NCBI RefSeq assembly: GCF_013113835.1
Contig: NZ_VTYQ01000005.1
Coordinates: 372,001 to 436,000 of the forward strand
DNA: 64,000 bases
Direction: 5' to 3'
Source of the DNA: Vibrio sp. RE88
Lineage (GTDB): Bacteria; Pseudomonadota; Gammaproteobacteria; Enterobacterales; Vibrionaceae
The notes below the pieces were generated by a model that was given only the letters and a program-made list of their open reading frames with translations, did no database searches and was not told the origin of the DNA. The first letter of the stretch is position 1. Each line of letters opens with the position of its first letter. Below are positions 8,590-17,373 of the stretch, piece after piece. The position numbers and the translations under genes were made by a program.

Positions 8590-9199
8590 GTTTATTCCTG
8601 ATCAGGTTAATTATTAAGAGGGTTGGCCCCAGCAGAACCAGCTGTGCAACCAGCTTTTTAATGCTCGCCCAGAACATAATGTCCATCAGTAGGCTGCTTG
8701 CTTTAACACCCCAGAAAGCCAGGATGAGGAACAGGTTTACATCAGCGAGTGCCACGATCAGCGTTGCCAACGCAATTCTGATTGCGATGCTTTCAATCTT
8801 CAATGAGTTAAATAGCACGCCAAACAGGAACATTGAGACGAAGTAGGCACACAATGAGGATAAGTAAATTCGGTAATTACTGAGATTGTAGATTAGGTCA
8901 AAACTCTTGTTGTAAGTCGACTCGGCGTTGACGCCGGGCAGAATCGCAGCGATGTACATCAGGCTGATAAACGACAGGTAACCGAAATAGGCAAAGGTAA
9001 TACATTTGAAGTACACGTCTGGAGAACGCGTCGCCATGATGATGGAAGAGAAGAGGTAAACAAACGGGTAGGTGAAGAACCCCGCCGTAAGATGGATACC
9101 GAAGAATTCAACAGCTTTTGCTGCGGCCATGTTTGAAGCAGTTAGGAAACAGAACAGCCCTAGAGTCGCGAGCATGGTCGACTTTTCTAGTACGTTCAT
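8567..9199 (-). CDS. VUT-family (YhhQ-like) membrane transporter, probable
   Basis: A 210-residue protein with six predicted membrane segments. The N-terminal TASNMAAAKAVEF...GFFTYPFVYL pattern and the D-x-x-x-F-x-x-x-AFWG segment near residue 150, followed by a late Lys (ASIKKLV), resemble YhhQ-type VUT proteins, which take up queuosine precursors (7-deazaguanines). The match is at pattern level only, so the substrate is a guess. It starts 3 bp after the unknown 106-residue gene and has GGAG before the ATG. Confidence 0.55.
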   Translation of the reverse strand: MNVLEKSTMLATLGLFCFLTASNMAAAKAVEFFGIHLTAGFFTYPFVYLFSSIIMATRSPDVYFKCITFAYFGYLSFISLMYIAAILPGVNAESTYNKSFDLIYNLSNYRIYLSSLCAYFVSMFLFGVLFNSLKIESIAIRIALATLIVALADVNLFLILAFWGVKASSLLMDIMFWASIKKLVAQLVLLGPTLLIINLIRNKHEYCVSN

Positions 9200-9202
9200 T
9201 GG

Positions 9203-9523
9203 TTATTGCTCCATCTGGCGATAGATAGCGACAAAATTTTCATTACTAATATTGAGTTCTTGTCTGATTGAAGGTGTAAGCAGGCTTTTCATCGTCACGG
9301 TCACCGGAATATCGGATATTTCCATTTCGATGGTTTTTTCTTTTACATTGATCGCACGGATCCGCTTGTCGGAAATAGAGTATTTTCCGTTGTGAAGATC
9401 GACGTCGTGTTTATCAATATAAGCGTGTCGAAACATCTCCTTGTCTATAAATCCCACCAGTCCATCGATGGAATAGAGTCGAGAGCATTTTTTCCTTATT
9501 TTGAAGAAATTATATTTTGACAT
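9203..9523 (-). CDS. Uncharacterised 106-residue protein
   Basis: I do not recognise this protein. It is charged and soluble, with no signal or membrane segment. A basic N-terminus (FFKIRKKCSR) precedes a mixed beta-rich centre with alternating hydrophobic residues (KTIEMEISDIPVTVTMKSLL). It overlaps the XRE regulator gene by 14 bp and is followed 3 bp later by the VUT-like gene, so it belongs to the same transcript and is probably real. Confidence 0.65.
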   Translation of the reverse strand: MSKYNFFKIRKKCSRLYSIDGLVGFIDKEMFRHAYIDKHDVDLHNGKYSISDKRIRAINVKEKTIEMEISDIPVTVTMKSLLTPSIRQELNISNENFVAIYRQMEQ

Positions 9524-10016
9524 TCTTAAGTTGCATTATTGGATTATCATTCTTGTGAATTATTCTATTGGATGAGATAAATACAAACTTATTATCTTCT
9601 TCAATGGCTTTTCTCAAGACAATTTCACCAGTTTCTGTGAGGCAAATATAATGATTTTTGTTTTTCAAAGGAGGAATGAATGGTTCAAAAATCAACTGGC
9701 TACTTTTGGGTAAACTATCAATAAGGTGATTATTCTTAATGAATACATCAATACCTTCTTGCTGAGATAGTTCAATAATCTCGGGGTGCAACGAGTCAAA
9801 ATGATGAGGCGGCGCCGCTTCATCGGAGAGATCAGAGAAAGTGATGTTGTAGTAATCACAGATCTTTCCGACCGTGTCAATTGTAGGGTTATTATTCTTG
9901 CCTGAATATAGGCTGTACAGCGTACTATACTTTATGCCCATTTCCTGAGCGAGAAACTTAACACCACCTGTATCGTGCTTACTTTCAGTTATAAGCCTTA
10001 TTATCTTATCTATCAT
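9510..10016 (-). CDS. XRE/Cro-CI type helix-turn-helix regulator
   Basis: A 168-residue protein. The N-terminal ~65 residues form an HTH_XRE domain (KFLAQEMGIKYSTLYSLYSGKNNNPTIDTVGKI...YNITFSDL). The remaining ~100 residues form an unrecognised effector or dimerisation region without a LexA/CI protease motif that I can see. It is the first gene of the five-gene cluster and probably regulates it. The gene is AT-rich compared with pheT and the LysR gene beside it. Confidence 0.85.
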   Translation of the reverse strand: MIDKIIRLITESKHDTGGVKFLAQEMGIKYSTLYSLYSGKNNNPTIDTVGKICDYYNITFSDLSDEAAPPHHFDSLHPEIIELSQQEGIDVFIKNNHLIDSLPKSSQLIFEPFIPPLKNKNHYICLTETGEIVLRKAIEEDNKFVFISSNRIIHKNDNPIMQLKNVKI

Positions 10017-10292
10017 CTACTAGCCAACCAAACGTGATTTAATTCATGCTTGTGTTTCATTAAAATAAATTTCTTTGATTTATTTTTATGTAATGTGTAA
10101 TTTTTAATTGTTTCCCGAGAATCTAAATGTTTTTAGACTATTAATCCAGAGTTAATTATCAGTTAATTGACCTGTTTAGAGTCGCCACCTTTTTAATCGG
10201 GGAATATTTATATTCTTGCCAATTATATTTTTCTTATTTGGAATCATAGCCCGCCTTAGGCGGGCTTTTTTCATTGCTTTGCGGCTGGAAAA
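10017..10292. other. AT-rich intergenic region with a lone plus-strand terminator
   Basis: It holds the promoter of the XRE cluster. There is an AT palindrome at 10062-10086 (arms AAAATAAAT/ATTTATTTT) that could be an operator, and a terminator at 10249-10271 pointing right although no plus-strand gene precedes it. Confidence 0.45.
10249..10271 (+). terminator. Intrinsic terminator with no upstream plus-strand gene
   Basis: GCCCGCC and GGCGGGC with a TTA loop are followed by six T on the plus strand. Both neighbouring genes run on the minus strand; read that way the hairpin has no T run. It could end a small RNA starting within 10017-10248 or be a relic. Confidence 0.7.
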
Positions 10293-11165
10293 TTACAGAG
10301 CTTGCGAAAGATGAGTCAGTAATGCCCGAACTTTAGGCGTTGACCCTCGATGACTAGGGTAGAGCGCATACAAATCAACAGGTTCGAATTGCCAGTCGGG
10401 AAGAATATTAATGAGCGTACCCTCTGCAAGCTCACGCTTCGCCATGTACTCGGGCAGTTCGGTGATACCTAACCCCTTTATCGCCATTCTCATCAGCATA
10501 GAGAAGTCATCGCAACGTACATTTGGTTCAAATCTCAATGCAGTTTTTCCTACTCCGCAACGTAGATGCCAGTCGGGGCTGCGCTCTTTTGCGCTCATCA
10601 GCATTAGTGGATGTTTTAGCAGGTCACTGGGCGTGTTGATTCTATGTTTTGCAAAACTTGGCGCGGCATAAAGGCGAAGATTAATGGAACACAACTTCTT
10701 AGCGATCAGCCCCGAGTCTGGCAGATCTCCAACTCGGAATGCTAGGTCGTAGCCTTCCTCAATGAGATCAACACGTCGATTCGTTAGGCTTAGATCGAGT
10801 TCAACATCCGGATAATGTCGACAGTACTCGGCAAGGTGGTCCCCTAGTAATGACTGGCCAACACCAAGAGATGTACACACCCTAAGGCGGCCTTGAGGCT
10901 TCTCCAGCATAGATTCCACCGCACTGCCTGCGGCTTCATATTCTTCTTTGATTCGTTTGCAATATTGATAGTAGCGCTGACCGATTTCAGTCAGGTGCAG
11001 TGTTCTCGTCGAGCGTTCCAGTAGCCGCACACCTAATTGTGACTCCAACCGAGTAACTTTACGGCTGATGTTGGATTTCGGTGTATTCAGTGCTTCCGCT
11101 GCCTGAGTAAAGCTACCTCTCTCTACTACTGTCGCGAACACCATCAGATCATTAAGGTCAGTCAT
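10293..11165 (-). CDS. LysR family transcriptional regulator
   Basis: A 290-residue LTTR with an N-terminal winged HTH (MTDLNDLMVFATVVERGSFT, then AAEALNTPKSNISRKVTRLE) and a C-terminal substrate-binding domain from about residue 90. It is of the AaeR/DsdC-like group often beside small oxidoreductase or hydrolase genes. It is divergent from the pirin gene with a 106-bp gap, so it probably controls pirin-isochorismatase. The ligand is unknown. Confidence 0.92.
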   Translation of the reverse strand: MTDLNDLMVFATVVERGSFTQAAEALNTPKSNISRKVTRLESQLGVRLLERSTRTLHLTEIGQRYYQYCKRIKEEYEAAGSAVESMLEKPQGRLRVCTSLGVGQSLLGDHLAEYCRHYPDVELDLSLTNRRVDLIEEGYDLAFRVGDLPDSGLIAKKLCSINLRLYAAPSFAKHRINTPSDLLKHPLMLMSAKERSPDWHLRCGVGKTALRFEPNVRCDDFSMLMRMAIKGLGITELPEYMAKRELAEGTLINILPDWQFEPVDLYALYPSHRGSTPKVRALLTHLSQAL

Positions 11166-11271
11166 TTGTTATCAAATATTGAACAGTGTTGTATCTGAAT
11201 GAATATATATCAATTTTAGGTAACAAACTAATCTAGCTTCATCACTTAACGAGATAACCAAGGATTGAGCG

Positions 11272-11952
11272 ATGGAAATTTTGACATTAGACCAATTACC
11301 ACAAGGCGGATTCGCTGGGCTTAAAGAGAAACAGGTAGTGACAGATTACCGTGTGTTTGGTGCGCGCAAACGTCCCGAAACAGCGAATGGGATTGGCAAC
11401 TTCGTCTATCTTGCTGACGCTAACTTCTTGCCACATGGCGAGACCGGTATGCACCCTCATCACGAAATTGATGTCATCAGTGTGATGGCAAAAGGTCGAG
11501 TAAGCCATGGAGGCTCACTAGAACATGGCAAAGGTTTGGTCGCAGGTGAAGCACAAGTGCAGCGAGCTGGTGGCGAAGGGTTTGCGCATAACGAAGTCAA
11601 CCCAGATGACGAACCAAACCAACTGATTCAACTCTGGGTTCTACCGGAAACTAAAGGCGAACCAGCAGGTTACAAAGCTTATACCCCAGAAATCAACGTT
11701 CGAACACGTATCTATGGTGGAAGTAAAAACCAGACGGAGACTTTTGATAGCCACACGGTGATCGAAATGGTTCAGGCGACAGAAGGTTACCAAACAACAC
11801 ATAACGGTGAGGTCTTGGCCTACCTAAGCAGCGGTGAAGCACGCATCAACGGTGAAACGATTCAGGCCGGAACTTTGGTTAGAACAACAGAGCTGGATTT
11901 CGTCGCTCATAAAGACAGTCAGCTTATCCTAATTTTTACCGAATCTTTTTAA
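11272..11952 (+). CDS. Pirin family protein (YhaK/YhhW-like bicupin)
   Basis: A 226-residue cytosolic bicupin. The metal site typical of pirins shows as HGETGMHPHHEIDVIS (His residues in the GMHPHxxxD pattern) with a later Glu/His in the QRAGGEGFAHNE region. Family members include quercetin dioxygenases and redox-sensing proteins; activity here is not defined. It starts an apparent operon: the isochorismatase follows after a 26-bp gap, and AAGGA precedes the ATG. Confidence 0.9.
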   Translation: MEILTLDQLPQGGFAGLKEKQVVTDYRVFGARKRPETANGIGNFVYLADANFLPHGETGMHPHHEIDVISVMAKGRVSHGGSLEHGKGLVAGEAQVQRAGGEGFAHNEVNPDDEPNQLIQLWVLPETKGEPAGYKAYTPEINVRTRIYGGSKNQTETFDSHTVIEMVQATEGYQTTHNGEVLAYLSSGEARINGETIQAGTLVRTTELDFVAHKDSQLILIFTESF

Positions 11953-11978
11953 TTAGACACAATAGTGAGGAAGTGACC

Positions 11979-12599
11979 ATGACAACAAAATACTCTGAAT
12001 TCTTAACAGCAGACAACTCTGTATTAGCGATGATTGACCACCAGACTGGCTTAATGGTGGGGCTTGGTGATGAACACCCGACTGTGCTGAAAAACAACAT
12101 TGTCGGCCTGACCAGAACAGCGAAAGCGATCGGACTGCCTTCAGTTGTAACGGCAAGCTTACCGGAAGGTCCAAATGGTCCAGTGATGCCGGAAATTACC
12201 CAAGTACTTGGTGAGGAAGTGATCGAGCGTGAAGGGCAAATCAACGCCTGGGATAGTTTAGCGTTCAAACAGGCGATTGAGAAAACAGGTCGCAAAAAGA
12301 TCATCATGGCGGGTATCGTAACGGATGTATGCCTACTTTTCCCTGCACTGTCAGCAGTTGAAGAAGGTTACGATGTCTACGCAGTAATTGATGCATCTGG
12401 AACGTGGAACAAAACGGTTCAGGAAGTGACGATACAACGACTGACTCAGGCTGGCGTGAAAGTAACAACATGGGCTTCTGTTCTGGCTGAGCTGATGAAC
12501 GACTGGCGCAGTAAGCACGGCGAAGCGTTAGGTCAGGTTCTGGCGGAGCATACCACCAAATACGGTTATGTGATGAACAGCTATTTCGCAAGGGGATAA
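11979..12599 (+). CDS. Isochorismatase-like hydrolase (YcaC-like)
   Basis: A 206-residue cysteine hydrolase of the YcaC group. The Asp of the triad lies in AMIDHQTGLM and the Cys in GIVTDVCLLFPAL. I chose the ATG at 11979 (GTGAGG eight bases upstream) over the GTG at 11973. YcaC-type enzymes are octameric hydrolases of unknown substrate. Second gene after the pirin gene and before a 77-residue membrane protein gene. Confidence 0.9.
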   Translation: MTTKYSEFLTADNSVLAMIDHQTGLMVGLGDEHPTVLKNNIVGLTRTAKAIGLPSVVTASLPEGPNGPVMPEITQVLGEEVIEREGQINAWDSLAFKQAIEKTGRKKIIMAGIVTDVCLLFPALSAVEEGYDVYAVIDASGTWNKTVQEVTIQRLTQAGVKVTTWASVLAELMNDWRSKHGEALGQVLAEHTTKYGYVMNSYFARG

Positions 12600-12601
12600 T
12601 C

Positions 12602-12835
12602 ATGAGTGGCGAGCGTAATGGTTCGCCACCTAATCGTCATTGGGTGGCGCTATATACTTTTATTATTCTTTTACCATTGGTATTTTTTATTCCTGCCTGG
12701 GTACAAAACTATGTCACTGAGCATCCGTTTGTGATGACCTTTGTTTCAGTTGGAATCATTGTCCCTATAGTGTCCTATTTGGCGTTACCGATGTTGGTTA
12801 AGCTTCATATTCGAATGGGAGTTACTAAAAAGTAA
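12602..12835 (+). CDS. Small two-helix membrane protein
   Basis: A 77-residue protein with two hydrophobic segments (about residues 15-33 and 43-65) and a basic C-terminus. It starts 2 bp after the isochorismatase stop, so it is co-transcribed with pirin and isochorismatase. I do not recognise the family. Confidence 0.7.
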   Translation: MSGERNGSPPNRHWVALYTFIILLPLVFFIPAWVQNYVTEHPFVMTFVSVGIIVPIVSYLALPMLVKLHIRMGVTKK

Positions 12836-13011
12836 AGCACTTCACGTATGTGGAGTCAGAAGCATGTTTTGGCGAGGAGAGATAAAAGTTTATAGATATA
12901 ACTTCGCCAGATAACTCGTCTTTTCTTGTCCTTTATCGTCTTACCTTTCAAGTGATCCTAGAGGATCATGTTTCAAAGTACCGAATGACCAAAATAACAG
13001 GTAGACAATAA

Positions 13012-13410
13012 ATGACTCAAACAATCAGCAAGGGAATCAGTCAACTTCGTCAAGAAGCAGACAACGTGATAGAAACCATTCAGGCGGAAGAAGCTGAGGA
13101 ATTACTAAGGGCTCAAAAAGCCATTTTGATTGATGTTAGGGACCAAGACGAGCGTGAGCGAAATGGAGTGATACCTCATTCAGTTCACATCCCTCGGGGA
13201 ATGTTAGAGTTTAAAATCGACCCCAGTACCCCTGTGTCTTCTAGAGTATTTTCTGAATACGAGCACTTTATCTTCTATTGCGCAACTGGATGGCGTTCTG
13301 CATTTGCCGCGAAAACAGCTCATGACATGGGTATATCTCATACCTATAACTTGAAAGGAGGGATTGCACGCTGGAAAGAAGAAGGTCATCAGATTGAGTC
13401 TCCGATCTAA
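13012..13410 (+). CDS. Single-domain rhodanese-like protein
   Basis: A 132-residue sulfurtransferase domain. The active-site loop is CATGWRS with the nucleophilic Cys in FIFYCATGWRSA; the early IDVRDQDE motif is also typical. It lacks a signal peptide and is cytoplasmic. An N-terminal extension of about 30 residues is helical and charged. Such proteins transfer sulfane sulfur from thiosulfate or persulfide. It stands alone 36 bp upstream of the ToxR-like gene. Confidence 0.9.
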   Translation: MTQTISKGISQLRQEADNVIETIQAEEAEELLRAQKAILIDVRDQDERERNGVIPHSVHIPRGMLEFKIDPSTPVSSRVFSEYEHFIFYCATGWRSAFAAKTAHDMGISHTYNLKGGIARWKEEGHQIESPI

Positions 13411-13446
13411 AAAGTGGTTCTAGTACACTAATACGATGGTTAATTT

Positions 13447-14025
13447 ATGATTGAGACAAGCTACAAACTAGGGAGTGATTTCATCTTTTACCCTAGAAAA
13501 AACCAACTAACCCATGTTAATGAAAATACAGAAGATATTGTTCTTGGTTCAAATGAGAGCAGGCTGCTTACGTATTTTTTGTCCAATAGTGACAGAACCA
13601 TATCTAGGAATGAATTAGTTAAAGTACTGTGGGAAGAGCGGGAAATCTTCGTTGATGATAGCAGCTTAACTCAATCAGTCTCTACTCTTCGTAAAGCCTT
13701 GAGTGACTCTTCTAAACTGCCAATGTTCATCAAGACAGTCCCGAAAAAAGGTTATGAGTTCATTGCACTTGTCGAAAAAAATTCTAATGGTATGCCATGT
13801 AGCGATGATTTTATCAATGATGATAGGGAGTTAGGTAATGCAGAGGTACCAGCTCATATAGCGGAGGAGCCTACTGCCGGAAATATAGAGATAACAAGGT
13901 CCGGAAACCAAACGTCTTACATCGAACAATTGGATGATCTCGTAAAAAAGTTGATGCTTTTTACACTCTTCATATTGGCGTCTATTACGATTCTATACTT
14001 CGTTACTGGTGAGCAAGTACTATGA
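13447..14025 (+). CDS. ToxR-like membrane-anchored winged-helix regulator
   Basis: A 192-residue protein. Residues about 25-115 are an OmpR/PhoB-type winged helix (SNESRLLTYFL, DDSSLTQSVSTLRKALSD, KTVPKKGYEFIA). An acidic linker follows, then one membrane span (about residues 168-186) and only a handful of periplasmic residues (TGEQVL). This is the ToxR/CadC/VtrB layout with almost no sensor domain, as in VtrB-type partners. It overlaps the downstream ECF sigma gene by 4 bp (ATGA). The gene is AT-rich. It may sense through a partner protein or through the membrane. Confidence 0.85.
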   Translation: MIETSYKLGSDFIFYPRKNQLTHVNENTEDIVLGSNESRLLTYFLSNSDRTISRNELVKVLWEEREIFVDDSSLTQSVSTLRKALSDSSKLPMFIKTVPKKGYEFIALVEKNSNGMPCSDDFINDDRELGNAEVPAHIAEEPTAGNIEITRSGNQTSYIEQLDDLVKKLMLFTLFILASITILYFVTGEQVL

Positions 14026-14579
14026 AGATTGACACGGAATACATTTGGTTAAAATACCAAGCAAAAATTCGTAGACGCTTATACCGATATGCGGGCTGCA
14101 CCGATGACTTAGAGGATATTATTCAAGAAGTTATGCTCAAAATTCATATAGGGGTTAATGGGGTTAGAGATAAAAGAAAACTTGAATCATGGGTATTAAA
14201 AGTAACTAAAAATTGTGCGATAGATTTCTACAAAAAACGACAGTATCAATCGCTCGCTTCGGGTAATGAAATTGAGATGAACATTGATGACTATGATTTT
14301 TACAAAGAGATGTCGTCCTGTTTACCATTTCTTATTGGTCGACTTCCTTACGAGTTATCAGAGCTTATTTTGAATGTTGATATATTGTGTTATTCACAAA
14401 AAGAGCACTCTGACTTGTTAGGAGTAAACTACTCAACCTTAAAGTCTCAGGTTCGTAAGGGCAGAGAGATGCTATATAGAATGATATTGGAGTGTTGTTA
14501 CTTATTAAGAAATGAAGATGGCTATATTATTGGGCATGAGCGAAAAGAAAAGCAGTGTTGCAATTTTGGTTGTTACTAA
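14022..14579 (+). CDS. ECF-type RNA polymerase sigma factor with Cys-rich C-terminus (SigZ-like)
   Basis: A 185-residue sigma-70 family protein. Region 2 spans about residues 10-75 (DDLEDIIQEVMLKI, ESWVLKVTKNCAIDFYKK) and region 4 about 110-160 (LPYELSELIL..., YSQKEHSDLLGVNYSTLKSQVRKGREML). The C-terminus ends KQCCNFGCY, three cysteines that could bind metal or sense redox; a similar tail is known in SigZ-like ECF factors. No anti-sigma gene follows: the next gene is a convergent diguanylate cyclase. Translational coupling to the ToxR-like gene suggests joint function. Confidence 0.88.
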   Translation: MKIDTEYIWLKYQAKIRRRLYRYAGCTDDLEDIIQEVMLKIHIGVNGVRDKRKLESWVLKVTKNCAIDFYKKRQYQSLASGNEIEMNIDDYDFYKEMSSCLPFLIGRLPYELSELILNVDILCYSQKEHSDLLGVNYSTLKSQVRKGREMLYRMILECCYLLRNEDGYIIGHERKEKQCCNFGCY

Positions 14580-14590
14580 TTATTGCTAAA

Positions 14591-15829
14591 CTAATAACTG
14601 TTCTTGTTTTTTGACTTGTCTTCATACATTCGTTCATCTGCAGATTTTATTAATTTATCTAAAGATGAAAACTCTCCAGAACTGGCAAATCCGCAGCTTG
14701 CCCCTGCATCTTTAAATTCTAGTTCCCTAATAGAGTCAATAATATGTTTAATTCTTTTTCTAACAGAAACTTCTATAGATAAATCGGTATCTAGGAATAA
14801 ACAAGCAAACTCATCCCCTCCGATCCGATAAAATCTATCTTTAGCTCTACCGACATGAACCAATTGAGATGAAAATTCTTGCAGAAATCGGTCGCCTTTA
14901 TCGTGTCCCAGACTATCATTAATTGTCTTCATGCCATCAAGGTCGATGATGGCTAGTACAAATTCTTCTGCTACCAATGAGGCTTTCTTTATGTGGTAGG
15001 CAATATCGGTATCGAAAGCCATTCGGTTATTGAGAGACGTTAGACTGTCAGTTCGAGCTAGTTCTTTCTGTTTATCGGCTTCCATATCCGTTTCAATGAG
15101 CTGTATGTTCGCACTAAGGAAAGATGAAACGATGTGTAGTATGTCTTCTGTTAACTGCCAATCAACACATGGATTATCATTAACTAAAAATATATGACCT
15201 GTTATATTTCCAGCAGAATCATAATAAGGGTATCCAGCATAAACTAATTGTCCCTCCATGATTATAGAACTAGAGAAGTCTTGGTTATTTTTTCGATTTG
15301 CGCGAGTGAATTTTTTGCTACTAAACACTTTGTGGCAAGGTTCGTTTTTCAATGAGTAGCTTGAACTAGGTAATAGAACATTATTTTCCCACATGGAAAT
15401 AACATTAACTTGATCATTGTTTTTAAGTTGAGTTACACCTACTCTTTTCCAATTTAATAACAACCCGATTTGTTCGACAATAGACTCGGAAATACTTTCT
15501 TTTTTTGATATTAAAGGAAGTAAAGCCATAAGTAGCTTATCTTTAATCGCTAGTCGTTGATCTTCATTATTAGTGATTGCTACAAAATAACTAAAAAACT
15601 GAATAATTGTTACTGAACAACATCGTACTACAAGATTGAAATCACCAACTTTCTGTTCTTTAATTTTTTTCTTAGTGAAATTCTGGAGACTTTCAGGTAG
15701 AGAAGCCCACTCTTCATTAAAATGAATGATATTCCCAGACTTATCTCCAACTGCACTTCCTGCAGGTAGCTCATTGACTAGTGCTATTAGCTTATCTTTG
15801 TCGGTGATAACCTGATTATTCTCATTCAT
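14591..15829 (-). CDS. GGDEF diguanylate cyclase with N-terminal GAF-like sensor
   Basis: A 412-residue cytoplasmic protein. The C-terminal ~165 residues are a GGDEF domain with intact active site (YRIGGDEFACLF) and the DLDGMKTINDSLGHDKGD motif, so it should make c-di-GMP. Residues about 95-235 look like a GAF domain. The N-terminal ~60 residues may be a PAS fragment (AGSAVGDKSGNIIHFNEEW). The frame is AT-rich like the neighbouring sigma gene. It is convergent with the sigma gene, 11 bp apart. Confidence 0.9.
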   Translation of the reverse strand: MNENNQVITDKDKLIALVNELPAGSAVGDKSGNIIHFNEEWASLPESLQNFTKKKIKEQKVGDFNLVVRCCSVTIIQFFSYFVAITNNEDQRLAIKDKLLMALLPLISKKESISESIVEQIGLLLNWKRVGVTQLKNNDQVNVISMWENNVLLPSSSYSLKNEPCHKVFSSKKFTRANRKNNQDFSSSIIMEGQLVYAGYPYYDSAGNITGHIFLVNDNPCVDWQLTEDILHIVSSFLSANIQLIETDMEADKQKELARTDSLTSLNNRMAFDTDIAYHIKKASLVAEEFVLAIIDLDGMKTINDSLGHDKGDRFLQEFSSQLVHVGRAKDRFYRIGGDEFACLFLDTDLSIEVSVRKRIKHIIDSIRELEFKDAGASCGFASSGEFSSLDKLIKSADERMYEDKSKNKNSY

Positions 15830-16146
15830 AATAAAAAACCATCATAGAGTACTGTGCTTATAATGATAGAGACGATAATTTTAACCATCAAGATATAAGT
15901 GATTTAAAATAGATGGAAAGTATACAATATAATTATATTTACTTGAAGGATAAGAGGTTTTTCGAGACAAAGCTATTTCTTAGTATCTAACGGTAGATAA
16001 ATATTCATCTTTTTCGCCTCTGATTTTCGTCTTTTGTACTTGAACTTCGTCTTACTATTAAGCAGCCAAAATTTGTATTTTATCAAGGTCTGTTTCCGAA
16101 CATTCCGAAGGCTGTTTTATCGTTTTAACTAAGCGAAGGATGCTTT
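15830..16146. other. Divergent promoter region between the diguanylate cyclase and soxC-like genes
   Basis: AT-rich, with no gene visible. GCGAAGGA before the ATG at 16147 is a good ribosome site. I see no convincing operator. Confidence 0.5.
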
Positions 16147-17373
16147 ATGAATGAATCGAATAAAACAGGGTTTCTTGCCCGTCGAGATTTTTTGAAATCG
16201 GGGGCGACATTCCTAACGGCGCTGGCGGTGCCATCTGCATTAGCAAAAACCATTGAGTTACCAAAAAATATGCTGGTACCTGGCGGATTTGATACCGCTT
16301 ACGGTGCTCGTTCCAAACATGAGAAGGATGTTAAACGCACTGTGAATCCTGATGGAAATGCTTCGTTTACGCCTATTGCTCATCAAAGAGGCATCATTAC
16401 TCCTTCTGATCTACATTTTGGTGCACACCACTCTGGGATACCTGAAATCAACCCAAATGAGCATGAGCTGTACATACATGGACTGACAGATAAACCAATG
16501 CGATTCAACCTAGAACAGTTGGATAAATACCCACACTCGGGCGGCATCATGTTTCTTGAATGCAGTGGAAACACTTGGAGTCAAGCATTAGCAGAGTCCG
16601 CTCCGGATAAATCTGCGCAGGAGCTCTATGGTTTGGTTTCGGGATCGGAGTGGATTGGTGTTCCTGTCAAGTTGTTGCTTGAAACCGTGGGAGTAAAGCC
16701 TAGTGCAAAATGGGTGATTGCAGAAGGGGCGGATGCAGGCACGCATGCTCGCAGTATCCCAATAGAGAAAATCATGGATGATGCCATCATTGCCCTGTAC
16801 CAAAACGGTGATCGTTTAAGACCTGCACAGGGCTATCCGATGCGTTTATTTCTTCCGGGATGGGAAGGCAATATGAACGTCAAATGGTTACGCAGGCTGG
16901 AGTTAACCGACAGGCCAGCATATACGAAAGATGAATCACGGGCTTACACTGAGACTTTACCTGACGGCACAATCGAAAGGTTTAGTTTTTATATGGGCGT
17001 TAAGTCTTTGATCACTCACCCTTCTGGTCAGCAAAAACTGCCAGCACCGGGTTTTTACGAAGTATCCGGTCTTGCTTGGTCGGGAGCCGGCAAAGTCACC
17101 AAAGTTGAAGTTTCGGACGATGGTGGGAAAACTTGGGTTGAAGCTGATATTCAGCAGCCTGTATTAAGCAAATCACTAACAAGATTCACTTTACCGTGGA
17201 AGTGGAATGGAAGTGCAGCGAAGCTGCAAAGCCGAGCGACCGACGAATTTGGCAATGTGCAGCCAACCCATGAAGTTTGGAAGAGCAAATATCTTGGCGG
17301 TTCTTACAACCACTACAATGCCATACAAAGTTGGGCGGTGTCTAAACAAGGGGAGGTTCGCAATGCGTTTTAA
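16147..17373 (+). CDS. soxC: Molybdopterin sulfite dehydrogenase catalytic subunit (SoxC/SorA type)
   Basis: A 408-residue periplasmic Mo enzyme of the sulfite oxidase family. The Tat signal is RRDFLKSG at residues 12-19. The molybdenum-ligating cysteine is Cys139 in FLECSGNTWSQ. The C-terminal ~110 residues form the Mo-co dimerisation domain (VSDDGGKTWVEA). It oxidises sulfite, or sulfane sulfur when part of Sox. The downstream cytochrome c overlaps by 11 bp and is its likely electron acceptor. No other sox genes are nearby, so a stand-alone sulfite dehydrogenase is more likely than a full Sox pathway. Confidence 0.9.
   Translation: MNESNKTGFLARRDFLKSGATFLTALAVPSALAKTIELPKNMLVPGGFDTAYGARSKHEKDVKRTVNPDGNASFTPIAHQRGIITPSDLHFGAHHSGIPEINPNEHELYIHGLTDKPMRFNLEQLDKYPHSGGIMFLECSGNTWSQALAESAPDKSAQELYGLVSGSEWIGVPVKLLLETVGVKPSAKWVIAEGADAGTHARSIPIEKIMDDAIIALYQNGDRLRPAQGYPMRLFLPGWEGNMNVKWLRRLELTDRPAYTKDESRAYTETLPDGTIERFSFYMGVKSLITHPSGQQKLPAPGFYEVSGLAWSGAGKVTKVEVSDDGGKTWVEADIQQPVLSKSLTRFTLPWKWNGSAAKLQSRATDEFGNVQPTHEVWKSKYLGGSYNHYNAIQSWAVSKQGEVRNAF

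Noticed and set aside
1..10292. A tRNA-type integration site with integrase for the pheT island
   Set aside because: No tRNA gene and no integrase or recombinase other than the IS200 transposase is visible.
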